A stretch of DNA of 60,922 nucleotides from Bacteroidales bacterium (GCA_017630155.1 JAGBVU010000023.1:1-60922), one strand, 5' to 3'; shown: positions 36,759-44,958, counted from the first letter of the stretch. A program made the numbers and translations. The notes: generated by a model not told the origin, from the letters alone.

Positions 36759-37730
36759 ATGGAAAAATCACTCGTAGTAGGTATAGATATTGGGGCACAG
36801 TCCTCAAAACTCGGAGTTGTGGATGCAAAGGGCAATATCCTTTGCCAAAGTGTGATAACATCGCTTCATCCCACCCTTGATGAATATGTCAACGACCTTA
36901 CCGCCGCCATTGAGGCACTCATCGCCCAGGCTGGTGGCAAACACCTCATCAAAGGTATCGGCATCGGGGCACCAAATGCGAACTATTACAAAGGGACCAT
37001 TGAGTGTGCAGCTAACCTCACCTGGGGAAGAGATGCAGACGGGAACGGCATCTACATTGAATTCGGCAAGATAATAAGTGAAAAGACCGGTCTGCCTGTG
37101 GCAATGACCAACGATGCCAATGCTGCAGCCATCGGGGAGATGACCTATGGTGCTGCAAGGGGGATGAAGAACTTCATTATGATCACCCTTGGCACAGGGG
37201 TAGGAAGCGGCATTGTAGTGGATGGCAAAGTGGTGTACGGACACGACGGATTTGCCGGTGAACTTGGCCACACCATCTCTATCAGAAACGGAAGACAATG
37301 CAGCTGCGGCCTTAAAGGTTGCCTTGAGGCATACACATCGGCTATCGGAGTTGCACGCACAGCAGTGGAGTGGCTCCAGAGGGATGATACCCCTTCCCTA
37401 CTCCGTGAAGTACCGGACGGCAAAATGTCATCCAAAGAGGTTTACGATGCTGCCAAAAAAGGTGATAAGCTTGCACTTGAGATTTTCGAATTCACAGCCA
37501 ATCTGTTGGGTGAGGCATTCGCAAACTTCATAGCCTTCAGCGCACCTGAAGCCATCATCCTCTTTGGTGGTCTGGCACGCTCGAGAGAGTTCATCGAGAA
37601 ACCTATCATCGAGAGTATGAACAAAAACGTAGTAAGCATCTGGAAAGATAAAGTAAAAGTGGAATTCTCCCAACTCAAAGACTCTGACGCAGCCATTCTT
37701 GGAGCCAGCGCACTTGGCTGGGAACTCTAG
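36759..37730 (+). CDS. ROK-family glucokinase
   Basis: A 323-residue sugar kinase. GIDIGAQSSKLGVVD is the phosphate-1 motif, TNDANAAAIGE and ITLGTGVGSGIVVDG follow, then GELGHTI and the ROK zinc motif CSCGLKGCLEAY. It phosphorylates glucose at position 6 in the cytosol. Its start follows the transporter by two bases, so uptake and phosphorylation are encoded together. A strong terminator follows. Confidence 0.93.
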   Translation: MEKSLVVGIDIGAQSSKLGVVDAKGNILCQSVITSLHPTLDEYVNDLTAAIEALIAQAGGKHLIKGIGIGAPNANYYKGTIECAANLTWGRDADGNGIYIEFGKIISEKTGLPVAMTNDANAAAIGEMTYGAARGMKNFIMITLGTGVGSGIVVDGKVVYGHDGFAGELGHTISIRNGRQCSCGLKGCLEAYTSAIGVARTAVEWLQRDDTPSLLREVPDGKMSSKEVYDAAKKGDKLALEIFEFTANLLGEAFANFIAFSAPEAIILFGGLARSREFIEKPIIESMNKNVVSIWKDKVKVEFSQLKDSDAAILGASALGWEL

Positions 37731-37755
37731 CTTTACCTTCACTACGATAAGATCT

Positions 37756-37787
37756 AAGGCACCTATGAAACGGTGCCTTATTTTTTA
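37756..37787 (+). terminator. Rho-independent terminator after glucokinase
   Basis: AAGGCACC (37756-37763) pairs perfectly with GGTGCCTT (37772-37779), followed by ATTTTTTAT. Confidence 0.92.
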
Positions 37788-37809
37788 TGTGTAAATTTTC
37801 TTGTGGAAA

Positions 37810-37841
37810 TTTGTTTAATTAGAAATTTAGATATACATTTG
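37810..37841 (+). promoter_or_regulatory. Promoter of the thioredoxin-marR pair
   Basis: TTTG (37810-37813), a 20-base spacer and TACATTTG (37834-37841), a near-ideal Bacteroidota promoter, about 40 bases before the thioredoxin ATG. Confidence 0.8.
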
Positions 37842-37880
37842 CATTGTTAACAGGGAGAAGCTTCTTCAAAGTAAAAGATT

Positions 37881-38333
37881 ATGATGAGAAAAATTATTCT
37901 TGGCACAATTATAGCCCTTTTATTTGCGGCATGTGCCAATGGACAAAATAAAAACAAAAAGGAGACAGAGATGAAAACTATAGAGATTAATAAAGAACAG
38001 TTCCTGCAGAAAGTGGTGAACTACGAGGTTAATTCGACTGAATGGAAATATCTTGGCGACAAGCCTGCTATTATAGACTTTTATGCCAGTTGGTGCGGCC
38101 CTTGCAAAATGGTAGCCCCCATCCTTGAAGAGTTGGCAGAAGAATATGGCGACAGCATCGTCATTTACAAAGTGAATACAGAGAAAGAGAGGGAGTTGTC
38201 ATCAGCATTTGGAATCAGATCCATCCCCACACTTATCTTCGTCCCTATGGGTGAGAATCCACAAGTGGTTCAGGGAGCTATGGGTAAAGCCGATTTCAGA
38301 AAAGTTATAGACGAAGTTCTACTAAAAAAATAA
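37881..38333 (+). CDS. Periplasmic thioredoxin-fold lipoprotein
   Basis: A 150-residue protein with lipobox LFAAC (Cys18) followed by a standard thioredoxin fold (about 35-150). The active site is WCGPC, Cys72 and Cys75, with cis-Pro in IRSIPTLIFVP. The canonical CGPC site suggests a reductant of periplasmic proteins. A Met at residue 31 could in principle start a cytosolic form, but the signal sequence is clear. It is followed five bases later by a MarR-type regulator. Confidence 0.92.
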   Translation: MMRKIILGTIIALLFAACANGQNKNKKETEMKTIEINKEQFLQKVVNYEVNSTEWKYLGDKPAIIDFYASWCGPCKMVAPILEELAEEYGDSIVIYKVNTEKERELSSAFGIRSIPTLIFVPMGENPQVVQGAMGKADFRKVIDEVLLKK

Positions 38334-38338
38334 TATCT

Positions 38339-38674
38339 ATGAAAAGACTGTGCAAAATTAGAGAGATCCAACACGCAATCTACCAGACCGAACACTTGTT
38401 CAATGAGAAGTACGGTATCTGCTTCAATGAAGGTGCATTGCTTTGCATCCTGAGCGAAGAGGTCAAACCGCTCACTTCCGGCGAAATCAGTGATCATTTG
38501 GGATTGAGCCACTCAAACACATCGAAAGTGATTTCATCTGCGGAAGACAAAGGTTTTATCCACAGAGAATTGGGTCACGATGACAAACGTCATATGTACT
38601 TCAATATCACAGAAAAAGGTGCAGAGTTGTTGAAATCTATCGACTGCACAATCTTGGAGATACCAGGAATCTAG
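38339..38674 (+). CDS. MarR-type winged-helix regulator
   Basis: A 111-residue protein with the MarR DNA-binding core: TSGEISDHLGLSHSNTSKVISSAEDKGFI as helix-turn-helix (in two parts, residues about 46-75) and the wing RELGHDDKRHMYFNIT. It is shorter than typical MarR proteins (about 140), lacking most of the last dimerisation helix. It is cotranscribed with the periplasmic thioredoxin, so a role in thiol or redox control is plausible. Its stop codon directly abuts the 3' CCA of tRNA-Pro(CGG) on the other strand. Confidence 0.88.
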   Translation: MKRLCKIREIQHAIYQTEHLFNEKYGICFNEGALLCILSEEVKPLTSGEISDHLGLSHSNTSKVISSAEDKGFIHRELGHDDKRHMYFNITEKGAELLKSIDCTILEIPGI

Positions 38675-38750
38675 TGGTCGGAAAGAGGCGACTCGAACGC
38701 CCGACCCCTACGTCCCGAACGTAGTGCGCTACCAACTGCGCTACTTTCCG
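38675..38750 (-). tRNA. tRNA-Pro (anticodon CGG), CCA encoded
   Basis: Minus-strand cloverleaf: acceptor CGGAAAG/CTTTCCG, D arm GCGC-GCGC, anticodon stem CTACG/CGTAG with loop TTCGGGA, T arm with TTCGAGT, discriminator A and an encoded CCA. C1-G72, A73 and G35-G36-G37 fit proline identity. Its first base directly follows the T-run of a terminator-like hairpin. Confidence 0.95.
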
Positions 38751-38788
38751 AAAAAAATAAGGTGACCAACCAGGTCACCTTTATTTTT
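38751..38788. terminator. Bidirectional terminator-like hairpin between two tRNA-Pro genes
   Basis: AAGGTGACC pairs with GGTCACCTT (9 bp, 5-base loop), flanked by A-runs on the left and T-runs on the right, so it can terminate both strands. On the plus strand it would end the thioredoxin-marR transcript after it passes antisense through tRNA-Pro(CGG). On the minus strand it sits between tRNA-Pro(AGG) and tRNA-Pro(CGG). Confidence 0.85.
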
Positions 38789-38789
38789 G

Positions 38790-38863
38790 TCGGGATGAGA
38801 TGACTCGAACATCCGACCCCCACGTCCCTAACGTGGTGCGCTAGCCAACTGCGCCACATCCCG
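38790..38863 (-). tRNA. tRNA-Pro (anticodon AGG), CCA not encoded
   Basis: Minus-strand cloverleaf: acceptor CGGGATG/CATCCCG, D arm GCGC-GCGC, anticodon stem CCACG/CGTGG with loop TTAGGGA, T loop TTCGAGT, discriminator A, followed by CAA. G35-G36-G37 and C1-G72 mark proline. A34 is unusual for a bacterial tRNA-Pro. Confidence 0.92.
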
Positions 38864-38872
38864 ATTGGACTG

Positions 38873-38902
38873 CAAAGGTACTAATTAATTTTTAATAGCA
38901 AA
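38873..38902 (-). promoter_or_regulatory. Promoter of the tRNA-Pro pair
   Basis: Minus-strand TTTG (38902-38899), an 18-base spacer and TACCTTTG (38880-38873), ending nine bases before the tRNA-Pro(AGG) 5' end. Confidence 0.75.
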
Positions 38903-38912
38903 CTATTTTTAA

Positions 38913-38920
38913 TACATTTG
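38913..38920 (+). promoter_or_regulatory. -7 box of the SGNH hydrolase gene
   Basis: TACATTTG, 21 bases before the ATG at 38942, divergent from the tRNA promoter. It overlaps a TTG that could be misread as an earlier start. Confidence 0.6.
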
Positions 38921-38941
38921 AAGTATCAAAATAAACTTCAG

Positions 38942-39670
38942 ATGACAACATTAAAAAGAGTACTCGCACTGGCAATCCTCACTTTTGCCATTTCGTTCAC
39001 TATCAGCGGACAAACTAAAGATTGGGCCAAATTCTCACGCTACGCAGAGAAAAACACCATCCAGACAGGAAAAGTGGATGTGGTATTTATGGGCGACTCA
39101 AATACAGAAATATGGTATCGCGACCACCCCGCATTTTTTGACAACAATGCATTTGCCGCGAGAGGAATATCGGGACAGACTACTGCTGAGATGCTCTGCC
39201 GCTTCAGACCGGATGTCATCGAACTCAAACCAAAAGTGGTGGTATTCTGTGGTGGAACAAACGATGTAGCCCAGAATATAGGTTACATATCTGTGGATAA
39301 CATTATGGACAATATCCAGTCCATGTATGAACTGGCAAAATACAACGGGATAAAATTCGTAATAATTTCAATCCACCCCTCTGCCGGATTTTCATGGAGA
39401 AAGGATCTCAACCCTATCCCTATGATCCAGGAGTGCAATGCACGTCTTAAAGAGTTTGCCAAAGCAAATAAAATCCCATTTGTGGACTCATACACCAAGT
39501 TTGCAGACGAAACATATGCATTCCCCAAGCCATACAGCTATGATGGTGTACACTTTACCAGCTACGGCTTCACATTCCTGGAAGATATGGTAATCGAAGC
39601 ACTTGCCAAGGAACTGAAAAAGAAAAAGGGTGACTTTTACAAATCACCCTCAGAAAAACCTGCATTGTAG
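38942..39670 (+). CDS. Secreted SGNH/GDSL-family hydrolase
   Basis: 242 residues from the ATG at 38942. This start gives a normal signal peptide (to TISGQ), while an earlier TTG lies inside the promoter box. Block I is VVFMGDSNTEIWY with catalytic Ser, block II Gly in AARGISGQTTAEML, block III FCGGTNDVAQN, and block V DGVHFTSYG with Asp and His. These are typical of acyl esterases such as PAF-acetylhydrolase-like or acetylxylan esterases. The substrate is unknown. The last codons (KKKKGDFYKSPS) also encode, on the other strand, a terminator hairpin for trpS. Confidence 0.92.
   Translation: MTTLKRVLALAILTFAISFTISGQTKDWAKFSRYAEKNTIQTGKVDVVFMGDSNTEIWYRDHPAFFDNNAFAARGISGQTTAEMLCRFRPDVIELKPKVVVFCGGTNDVAQNIGYISVDNIMDNIQSMYELAKYNGIKFVIISIHPSAGFSWRKDLNPIPMIQECNARLKEFAKANKIPFVDSYTKFADETYAFPKPYSYDGVHFTSYGFTFLEDMVIEALAKELKKKKGDFYKSPSEKPAL
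39613..39650 (-). terminator. trpS terminator embedded in the SGNH coding sequence
   Basis: On the minus strand AGGGTGA (39650-39644) pairs with TCACCCT (39633-39627), followed by TTTTCTTTTTC. It lies about 23 bases past the trpS stop, inside the 3' end of the convergent gene. Confidence 0.75.
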
Positions 39671-39672
39671 GT

Positions 39673-40761
39673 TTATTCTCCTCTAAATCTTCTGGCCTGC
39701 TCCTCGATAAGCTCCTTATCCTCGAAATAGTTGATTCTCATCGAACGGCGCACATCCTCAAGTGTTGCGGCAGCCACTGCACGTGCCTCATCGCACCCTT
39801 TCTTGAGAATATCGTAAACCATAGGGATATCTTTTTCAAACTCTTTGCGACGAGCTCTGATAGGCTCAAGCATCTCCTGAAGGATAGAGTTAAGGAATTT
39901 CTTCACCTTAACATCGCCAAGACCACCTCTGCGGTAATGCTCCTTCACCTCATCAAGGTTTGCATAATCTGGCCAGTAAGCTGCAAAATGCTCAGGACGG
40001 CAGAATGCATCAAGATATGTGAACACTGTATTCCCCTCCACTTTACCTGGATCCTCCACGCGAAGGTGGTTAGGGTCAGTAAACATACTCATCACCCTTT
40101 TGCGTACATCCTCTGCTGTATCGGACAGATAGATGCAGTTATTGAGCGATTTTGACATTTTCGCCTTGCCGTCTGTACCAGGGAGACGAAGACAAGCTGA
40201 GTTATCAGGGAGAAGAATCTCAGGCTCTACAAGTGTATCACCATATACTGAATTGAACTTGCGTACTATCTCACGGGTCTGCTCAATCATAGGCTCCTGG
40301 TCCTCACCTACAGGGACTGTGGTAGCTTTAAAAGCTGTGATATCTGCAGCCTGGCTGATAGGGTATGTGAAGAAACCTACAGGGATACTGGTCTCGAAGT
40401 TTCTCATCTGGATCTCAGTCTTGACAGTAGGGTTTCTCTGAAGTCGAGATACAGTCACCAGGTTCATATAGTAGAAAGAGAGTTCGCACAGTTCGGGTAC
40501 CATAGACTGGATAAAGATGGTACTCTTGGTTGGGTCTATGCCACAAGAGAGGTAATCAAGTGCCACCTCAATAATATTCTGACGCACTTTTTCAGGATTG
40601 TCCGCATTGTCGGTAAGGGCCTGGGCATCTGCTATCATAATAAATATCTTCTCGAACTCACCAGAATTCTGAAGTTCTACCCTTCTTCCCAGTGAGCCTA
40701 CAAAGTGGCCCAAATGCAAACGACCGGTTGGACGGTCACCTGTTAGAATTATTTTTCCCAT
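39673..40761 (-). CDS. trpS: Tryptophan-tRNA ligase
   Basis: 362 residues from the ATG at 40761, chosen because the enzyme then begins [22 protein letters not shown]; a Met 11 codons upstream adds an atypical extension. The HIGH-equivalent HLGH and the KMSKS-equivalent AKMSKSLNN are present, as are [11 protein letters not shown] and the class I tRNA-contact region. It ends two bases from the convergent SGNH gene. Confidence 0.95.
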   Translation of the reverse strand: MGKIILTGDRPTGRLHLGHFVGSLGRRVELQNSGEFEKIFIMIADAQALTDNADNPEKVRQNIIEVALDYLSCGIDPTKSTIFIQSMVPELCELSFYYMNLVTVSRLQRNPTVKTEIQMRNFETSIPVGFFTYPISQAADITAFKATTVPVGEDQEPMIEQTREIVRKFNSVYGDTLVEPEILLPDNSACLRLPGTDGKAKMSKSLNNCIYLSDTAEDVRKRVMSMFTDPNHLRVEDPGKVEGNTVFTYLDAFCRPEHFAAYWPDYANLDEVKEHYRRGGLGDVKVKKFLNSILQEMLEPIRARRKEFEKDIPMVYDILKKGCDEARAVAAATLEDVRRSMRINYFEDKELIEEQARRFRGE

Positions 40762-40782
40762 ATATACTTTCAAAAATTTGTG

Positions 40783-40790
40783 CAAATATA
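40783..40790 (-). promoter_or_regulatory. -7 box of trpS
   Basis: Minus-strand TATATTTG, 21 bases before the trpS ATG. Confidence 0.55.
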
Positions 40791-40813
40791 GCAAAAGGAT
40801 TAAGTCTAAAAGT

Positions 40814-40821
40814 TAAATTTG
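40814..40821 (+). promoter_or_regulatory. -7 box of the esterase gene
   Basis: TAAATTTG, 19 bases before the ATG at 40841. Confidence 0.5.
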
Positions 40822-40840
40822 TACTCCTAATAGCAATTTT

Positions 40841-42415
40841 ATGAAAAAGCTCCTTACTGTTATCGCCCTTCTGTCCATATCCCTCTTCGGATACGGTCAG
40901 TTGAAACACAATTCCAAAAAGCCTATAGACCCAGCTACTCAGCCACTTGCAGAAAATCTTAAAGGTACAGTTATCACCGGTACTATCGATTTTTCACACA
41001 CATACCCAGCCACCAAAAGGAAGATACAGGTCTTCGTCCCTAAGAAATATGACGGGGAGACTCCCGCTTGTCTTGTCGTGGGGCTTGACGGCAACCTGTT
41101 TGGGGCTATCACAGTGATTGATAACCTTATACAGACAGGAGAGATGCCAGTAACAATCGGCATATTCCTCGATCCCGGTGTAAGTTACCACCACGACGGT
41201 ACTGTAGCACGATACAACAGAAGCAATGAGTTCGACAGGACCGACAGAGCCTTTGCCACATTTCTGGAGCAAGAGGTGATCCCATTTGTGGAGCAGATGT
41301 CCACCCCTGACGGAAGGGAGATAAAGATATCCAGAGACCCCAACGACAGGGCAATAACCGGTGCCAGCAGCAGCGGCATTGCCGCTTTTACTGTGGCTTG
41401 GGAACGTCCTGACCTCTTCAGCAGAGTCTATAGTTCAGTGGGGACATTCGTCGCAATGCGCGGTGGCAATGAATACCCCGCCATCATCCGCAAAAGTGAA
41501 CCCAAACCTATCAGAATATACCTTCAGGACGGAGCAAACGACACATGGAACCACATATTCGGAGACTGGTGGGAATACAATCAGTTGATGGAATCGGCCC
41601 TTAATTATGCGGGATACGAAGTTATGAACCGTTGGGACAAAGGGACACACAGCATAAAATACGGGACACTGGCCTACCCTGATGCCATGAGATGGCTTTG
41701 GAGAGGCTGGCCCCAAAGGGTAGAGAGCGGAAGCACTATGAACGAAATGATTACCTCTGTAGTAGATCCTGAATCCCAATGGGAAGAGCTTGAAATGCTG
41801 GAGGGTACCAGCCACGGATATGCTCCCGCCTCATCATCTGCCCTTATGGCTGAGACCCGACCACCAAAGGAGCTCAGAAACACCCTTTACACCACCCTGC
41901 CACTTCCTGACGGCAGTGCTTATGCCACCACCAAAGATGGCATCATATGGTATTACAGCGCCGAAAACAAAAAATGGAGACAGATGTACACAGTGGAGAA
42001 TGGTGGTCCCGAATTGGCAATATATCCAGACCACAGACTGCTCGTGACATCCGAGAAGAACTCAGACTGGCTCATCAGCTATATAATCCGTCCGGACGGG
42101 GAACTGTACGCAGGACAGAGATTCTACTGGCTTCACAATACATCCAACCATTCGCAGCACCAGACAGGCAGCATGGCATTTGACACCGATGGGAACCTCT
42201 ATGTTGCCACATATATGGGGGTACAGATATGTGACCAGAATGGTCGTGTAAGGGGGATACTCTCTCTTCCAAGCGGACCTGTGGAGCAATTGTGGTTTGT
42301 CGACGACATCCTTATGGTAAAGAGCGGCGGCAGGATCTACTCGCGTAAACTCCTTACCACCGCTCATCAGAGTAACCAACCCCCTGTTGAAGTTAAGTCA
42401 CAGGGGCAGGGTTGA
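40841..42415 (+). CDS. Secreted esterase (enterochelin esterase-like fold) with C-terminal propeller-like region
   Basis: A 524-residue protein with a signal peptide (to FGYGQ). Residues about 30-290 form an alpha/beta-hydrolase of the esterase D/enterochelin esterase type: QVFVPKKYDG, nucleophile elbow GASSSG, Asp in LQDGANDTWN and His in KGTHSIKYG. Residues about 330-510 look like part of a six-bladed propeller (SMP-30/gluconolactonase-like), with repeats such as LPDGSAYATTKDGIIWYY and MAFDTDGNLYVATYMGVQICD. Such fusions act on esterified carbohydrates or lactones; the substrate is not readable. The convergent gene ends four bases away. Confidence 0.85.
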   Translation: MKKLLTVIALLSISLFGYGQLKHNSKKPIDPATQPLAENLKGTVITGTIDFSHTYPATKRKIQVFVPKKYDGETPACLVVGLDGNLFGAITVIDNLIQTGEMPVTIGIFLDPGVSYHHDGTVARYNRSNEFDRTDRAFATFLEQEVIPFVEQMSTPDGREIKISRDPNDRAITGASSSGIAAFTVAWERPDLFSRVYSSVGTFVAMRGGNEYPAIIRKSEPKPIRIYLQDGANDTWNHIFGDWWEYNQLMESALNYAGYEVMNRWDKGTHSIKYGTLAYPDAMRWLWRGWPQRVESGSTMNEMITSVVDPESQWEELEMLEGTSHGYAPASSSALMAETRPPKELRNTLYTTLPLPDGSAYATTKDGIIWYYSAENKKWRQMYTVENGGPELAIYPDHRLLVTSEKNSDWLISYIIRPDGELYAGQRFYWLHNTSNHSQHQTGSMAFDTDGNLYVATYMGVQICDQNGRVRGILSLPSGPVEQLWFVDDILMVKSGGRIYSRKLLTTAHQSNQPPVEVKSQGQG

Positions 42416-42419
42416 TCAT

Positions 42420-43937
42420 TTATTTCACTTTTTTGAAGTCACCTACAGGATCATTGATATCAAAAGTGAGTGACTGTACCTTCTTGTTTTTAGCTGTGAA
42501 GATAAGGTCAAATGTACCGCTTCCAGGTTGGAAGAATGTGAATACATCACCGTTTTTATGGGTTAGAGGGCTATCCACTTTATTCAAGTTGAAGTAGAGC
42601 TTGCCATCTTTTTCATACACTTTGGCGTTGCCCCATACATCCTGATAATAGGTGCCTACATATGCTTTGTTTGGAAGTGGAGCAACAAATTCCTCTTCTG
42701 GTTTCTCCTCCTCATCTTCAGAGAAAAGGTCCTCTTTATACTCAGCAAGATACTCGTCGAAATATGCCGAATTTTTATTGCCATAATATCTCTCGATAAG
42801 GTCACGGGCAATAGCAGACTGTGGATCTGAGCTGCTGCCGTTGTTTGTGAGGAATACAAAACCAAGATTGAGGTCTGGAACCATACCTACAAGTGCAGTG
42901 TAGCCGTAAGCAAGACCTGTATGGCGGATATATTTGCCCCTTCTGTTGTGCTCAATGGTCCATCCCTGAGCATAGTTGCAAAGTCTCTCATCTGAGCATG
43001 AAGTGATGGTCTGAGGATAGAGAAGCATATCGTGATTCTCGCGTGATATCACCTCCTGACCATTGAACTCTCCATGGGCAAGGTTCATTTTTACCCAATT
43101 TGCCATATCCTCCACTGTAGAGATAACAAAGCCTGCAGGGGCGACAGCTGATAGCCATGTGAAGGCATCCTGCTTGTCTGTACGTGGCACTACTGTAATC
43201 TCGTCTGCATCCTCAGCTTTACGCATACGGTAACCCTGGGCGAGATTTTCTGCTGTAAAGAATGAGACATTGCCGGTAGTACTGTTCTTCATCTCAAGAG
43301 GGGTAAATATCCTCTCTACGATAGCCTCATCCCAGCTCTTGCCTGTATATTTCTCAATGATTTTAGCAGATACAGTGTACATCTCATTGTTATATGCATA
43401 CTTGGTGCGGAAACTGTATGAAGGACGGATACCAGCAAAAATCTCATACAGACCATCACGGTCATAGCCCCAGGCTGGAAGGTCATCCATGGCATAGCTG
43501 TTCCAACCTGTATGGTGTGTCATAATATCACGAACCTGGAAGTTCTCAGTAACCCAAGGATCGTAAAGTCTGAAATCGGGAAGATACTGCTTTACCGGTG
43601 CATCCCATTTGATCTCTGGATAATCATCCATTACGGTAGCAAGAAGACCGGCAGTAATGGCTTTTGATGTAGATGCAATAACAAATTTTGTCTGTGGGGT
43701 AACAGGAACTGCTGCATTTGCAGAATCCCCAAGATGAGCCTTACCGAAGCCTTGCATGAAGACCACCTCACCATCTTTAACGACAGCTACTGCCATACCT
43801 GGCACTTTCCACTCATCAATGGCCCTTTGGCACATTTTGTCAAACCCTTTTGGGATAGATTTGTAATACTTTGCAGTTGGATCGCTATTGCAAGAGATAA
43901 GCGCGACAAGCGACAACAATAGGAAGAATTTTTTCAT
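42420..43937 (-). CDS. Beta-lactamase-fold serine hydrolase lipoprotein with DUF3471-like tail
   Basis: A 505-residue lipoprotein (lipobox ALISC, Cys16). The beta-lactamase/AmpC-type domain (about 30-370) has SxxK as Ser89 and Lys92 (IASTSKAITA), a Tyr-x-Asn motif in YAYNNEMY and a late HTGLAYGY. The C-terminal domain (about 405-505) is a DUF3471-like lipocalin-type barrel (YVGTYYQDVWGNAKVY). Relatives include D-amino-acid peptidases and esterases; it should not be read as a resistance gene. A second, shorter hydrolase of this fold lies at 54861. Confidence 0.9.
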   Translation of the reverse strand: MKKFFLLLSLVALISCNSDPTAKYYKSIPKGFDKMCQRAIDEWKVPGMAVAVVKDGEVVFMQGFGKAHLGDSANAAVPVTPQTKFVIASTSKAITAGLLATVMDDYPEIKWDAPVKQYLPDFRLYDPWVTENFQVRDIMTHHTGWNSYAMDDLPAWGYDRDGLYEIFAGIRPSYSFRTKYAYNNEMYTVSAKIIEKYTGKSWDEAIVERIFTPLEMKNSTTGNVSFFTAENLAQGYRMRKAEDADEITVVPRTDKQDAFTWLSAVAPAGFVISTVEDMANWVKMNLAHGEFNGQEVISRENHDMLLYPQTITSCSDERLCNYAQGWTIEHNRRGKYIRHTGLAYGYTALVGMVPDLNLGFVFLTNNGSSSDPQSAIARDLIERYYGNKNSAYFDEYLAEYKEDLFSEDEEEKPEEEFVAPLPNKAYVGTYYQDVWGNAKVYEKDGKLYFNLNKVDSPLTHKNGDVFTFFQPGSGTFDLIFTAKNKKVQSLTFDINDPVGDFKKVK

Positions 43938-43978
43938 AGGTATCTTATATTAAAATTGATTTCCTCTTCGAGATTCTA

Positions 43979-44009
43979 CAAAGTTAGCAAACTTGACTAT
44001 CTTTGCAAA
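43979..44009 (-). promoter_or_regulatory. Promoter of the serine hydrolase gene, overlapping a divergent promoter
   Basis: Minus-strand TTTG (44009-44006), a 19-base spacer and TAACTTTG (43986-43979), about 42 bases before the start at 43937. It overlaps the plus-strand box at 43998-44005, so the two transcripts may compete. Confidence 0.65.
43998..44005 (+). promoter_or_regulatory. -7 box of the small membrane protein/rhodanese pair
   Basis: TATCTTTG, 19 bases before the ATG at 44025. Confidence 0.55.
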
Positions 44010-44024
44010 AACGCCTCAACAATT

Positions 44025-44504
44025 ATGGAAAAAGAGAAAGATATTACACTAGAAGAGATCAAATCGATCCGTTTCGCATGGGACAGGATGGCCAATGCAA
44101 TGACAGTCATCGCTGTCATGGGAGTACTTGGAATCTCCATCTTTATGCTCCTGAACATTAAGACAGAGGGATACACAATGCTTATTGGTACAGCCATACT
44201 TGTACTCACCACATCAGGGCTTGCTTCATTCGCTCCACTTGGACTGACAGTTGATAACGATTACATCATCATAAACAAACTTGTAGGGAAAGTCGTAATA
44301 AAAAAGAGCGAAGTAGTCTCTGTCAAATCTATAGACAGCTCCATTGTCCGCCGATCTGGACGAATGGCTGGCAGCAGCGGAGCATTTGGATACTGGGGGA
44401 GATTCCGCCACCGTACAGAAGGGTCCTACTCACTCTACGCCACCAACTTCGACAGGTTTGTCATGATAGAGACACCAAAGAAAAAATATGTAATCAATTA
44501 CTAA
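44025..44504 (+). CDS. Small membrane protein with bacterial PH-like domain
   Basis: 159 residues from the ATG at 44025, which follows a promoter box; an upstream in-frame Met is inside the promoter region. Two membrane segments (about 22-43 and 48-66) form a hairpin. The rest has a PH-like beta pattern (LTVDNDYIIINKLVGKVVIKKSEVVSVK, in parts) with a Gly-rich insert (GRMAGSSGAFGYWGRFRH). It ends at KKKYVINY, where relatives I recall continue for about ten residues, so the C-terminus may be shortened. The rhodanese gene starts one base later. Function unknown. Confidence 0.75.
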   Translation: MEKEKDITLEEIKSIRFAWDRMANAMTVIAVMGVLGISIFMLLNIKTEGYTMLIGTAILVLTTSGLASFAPLGLTVDNDYIIINKLVGKVVIKKSEVVSVKSIDSSIVRRSGRMAGSSGAFGYWGRFRHRTEGSYSLYATNFDRFVMIETPKKKYVINY

Positions 44505-44505
44505 A

Positions 44506-44895
44506 ATGAAAGTTATGAAATTAATGAATATTGCCACATGCGCCATAGCCCTCCTTTTCTCGATAGCATCGTGTGCACAGGATAAGAACAACAGCGCTTT
44601 CAAATCGGTAGATCTCAACCAATTCAAAGAGGTTATTGCCGACACTGCAAATGTTGTCCTGGTCGATGTACGCACTGCCGACGAGCATGCCCAGGGCAAT
44701 ATCCCAGGGACAAAATGCAATATCGATGTGCTCAAGGAGGATTTTGAGTCCATCGCTGTAGAATCCCTACCCAAAGACAAAACCATAGCAATATATTGCC
44801 GGAGTGGCCGCAGGAGCAAAAATGCTGGAGCCATCCTCACCAAAAACGGCTACAATGTCGTGGAACTCTCTACCGGATACAACGGATGGAAATAA
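44506..44895 (+). CDS. Rhodanese-like lipoprotein
   Basis: A 129-residue protein with lipobox SIASC (Cys23). The single rhodanese domain has VVLVDVRTADEHAQGNIPG and the active-site loop YCRSGRRSKNA, with the sulfur-accepting Cys. It probably handles sulfane sulfur or acts as a thiol protein in the envelope. It follows the PH-like gene by one base and is closed by a strong terminator. It is near the peroxiredoxin/OxyR genes but on the other strand. Confidence 0.9.
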   Translation: MKVMKLMNIATCAIALLFSIASCAQDKNNSAFKSVDLNQFKEVIADTANVVLVDVRTADEHAQGNIPGTKCNIDVLKEDFESIAVESLPKDKTIAIYCRSGRRSKNAGAILTKNGYNVVELSTGYNGWK

Positions 44896-44899
44896 AAAC

Positions 44900-44928
44900 A
44901 GACCCTGCCTTCAAAGCAGGGTCTTTTT
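44900..44928 (+). terminator. Rho-independent terminator after the rhodanese gene
   Basis: AGACCCTGC (44900-44908) pairs with GCAGGGTCT (44916-44924), followed by a T-run. Confidence 0.9.
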
Positions 44929-44958
44929 GTAATGCTTGAATATCAGGAGTAGATTATC

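Noticed and set aside
42420-43937. Antibiotic beta-lactamase
   Set aside because: The DUF3471-like tail, lipoprotein signal and sequence pattern fit housekeeping serine hydrolases of this fold, not a resistance enzyme.
43956-44024. N-terminal extension of the PH-like membrane protein
   Set aside because: The extension covers a good -7 box (43998-44005), and the protein from 44025 begins in a typical way.
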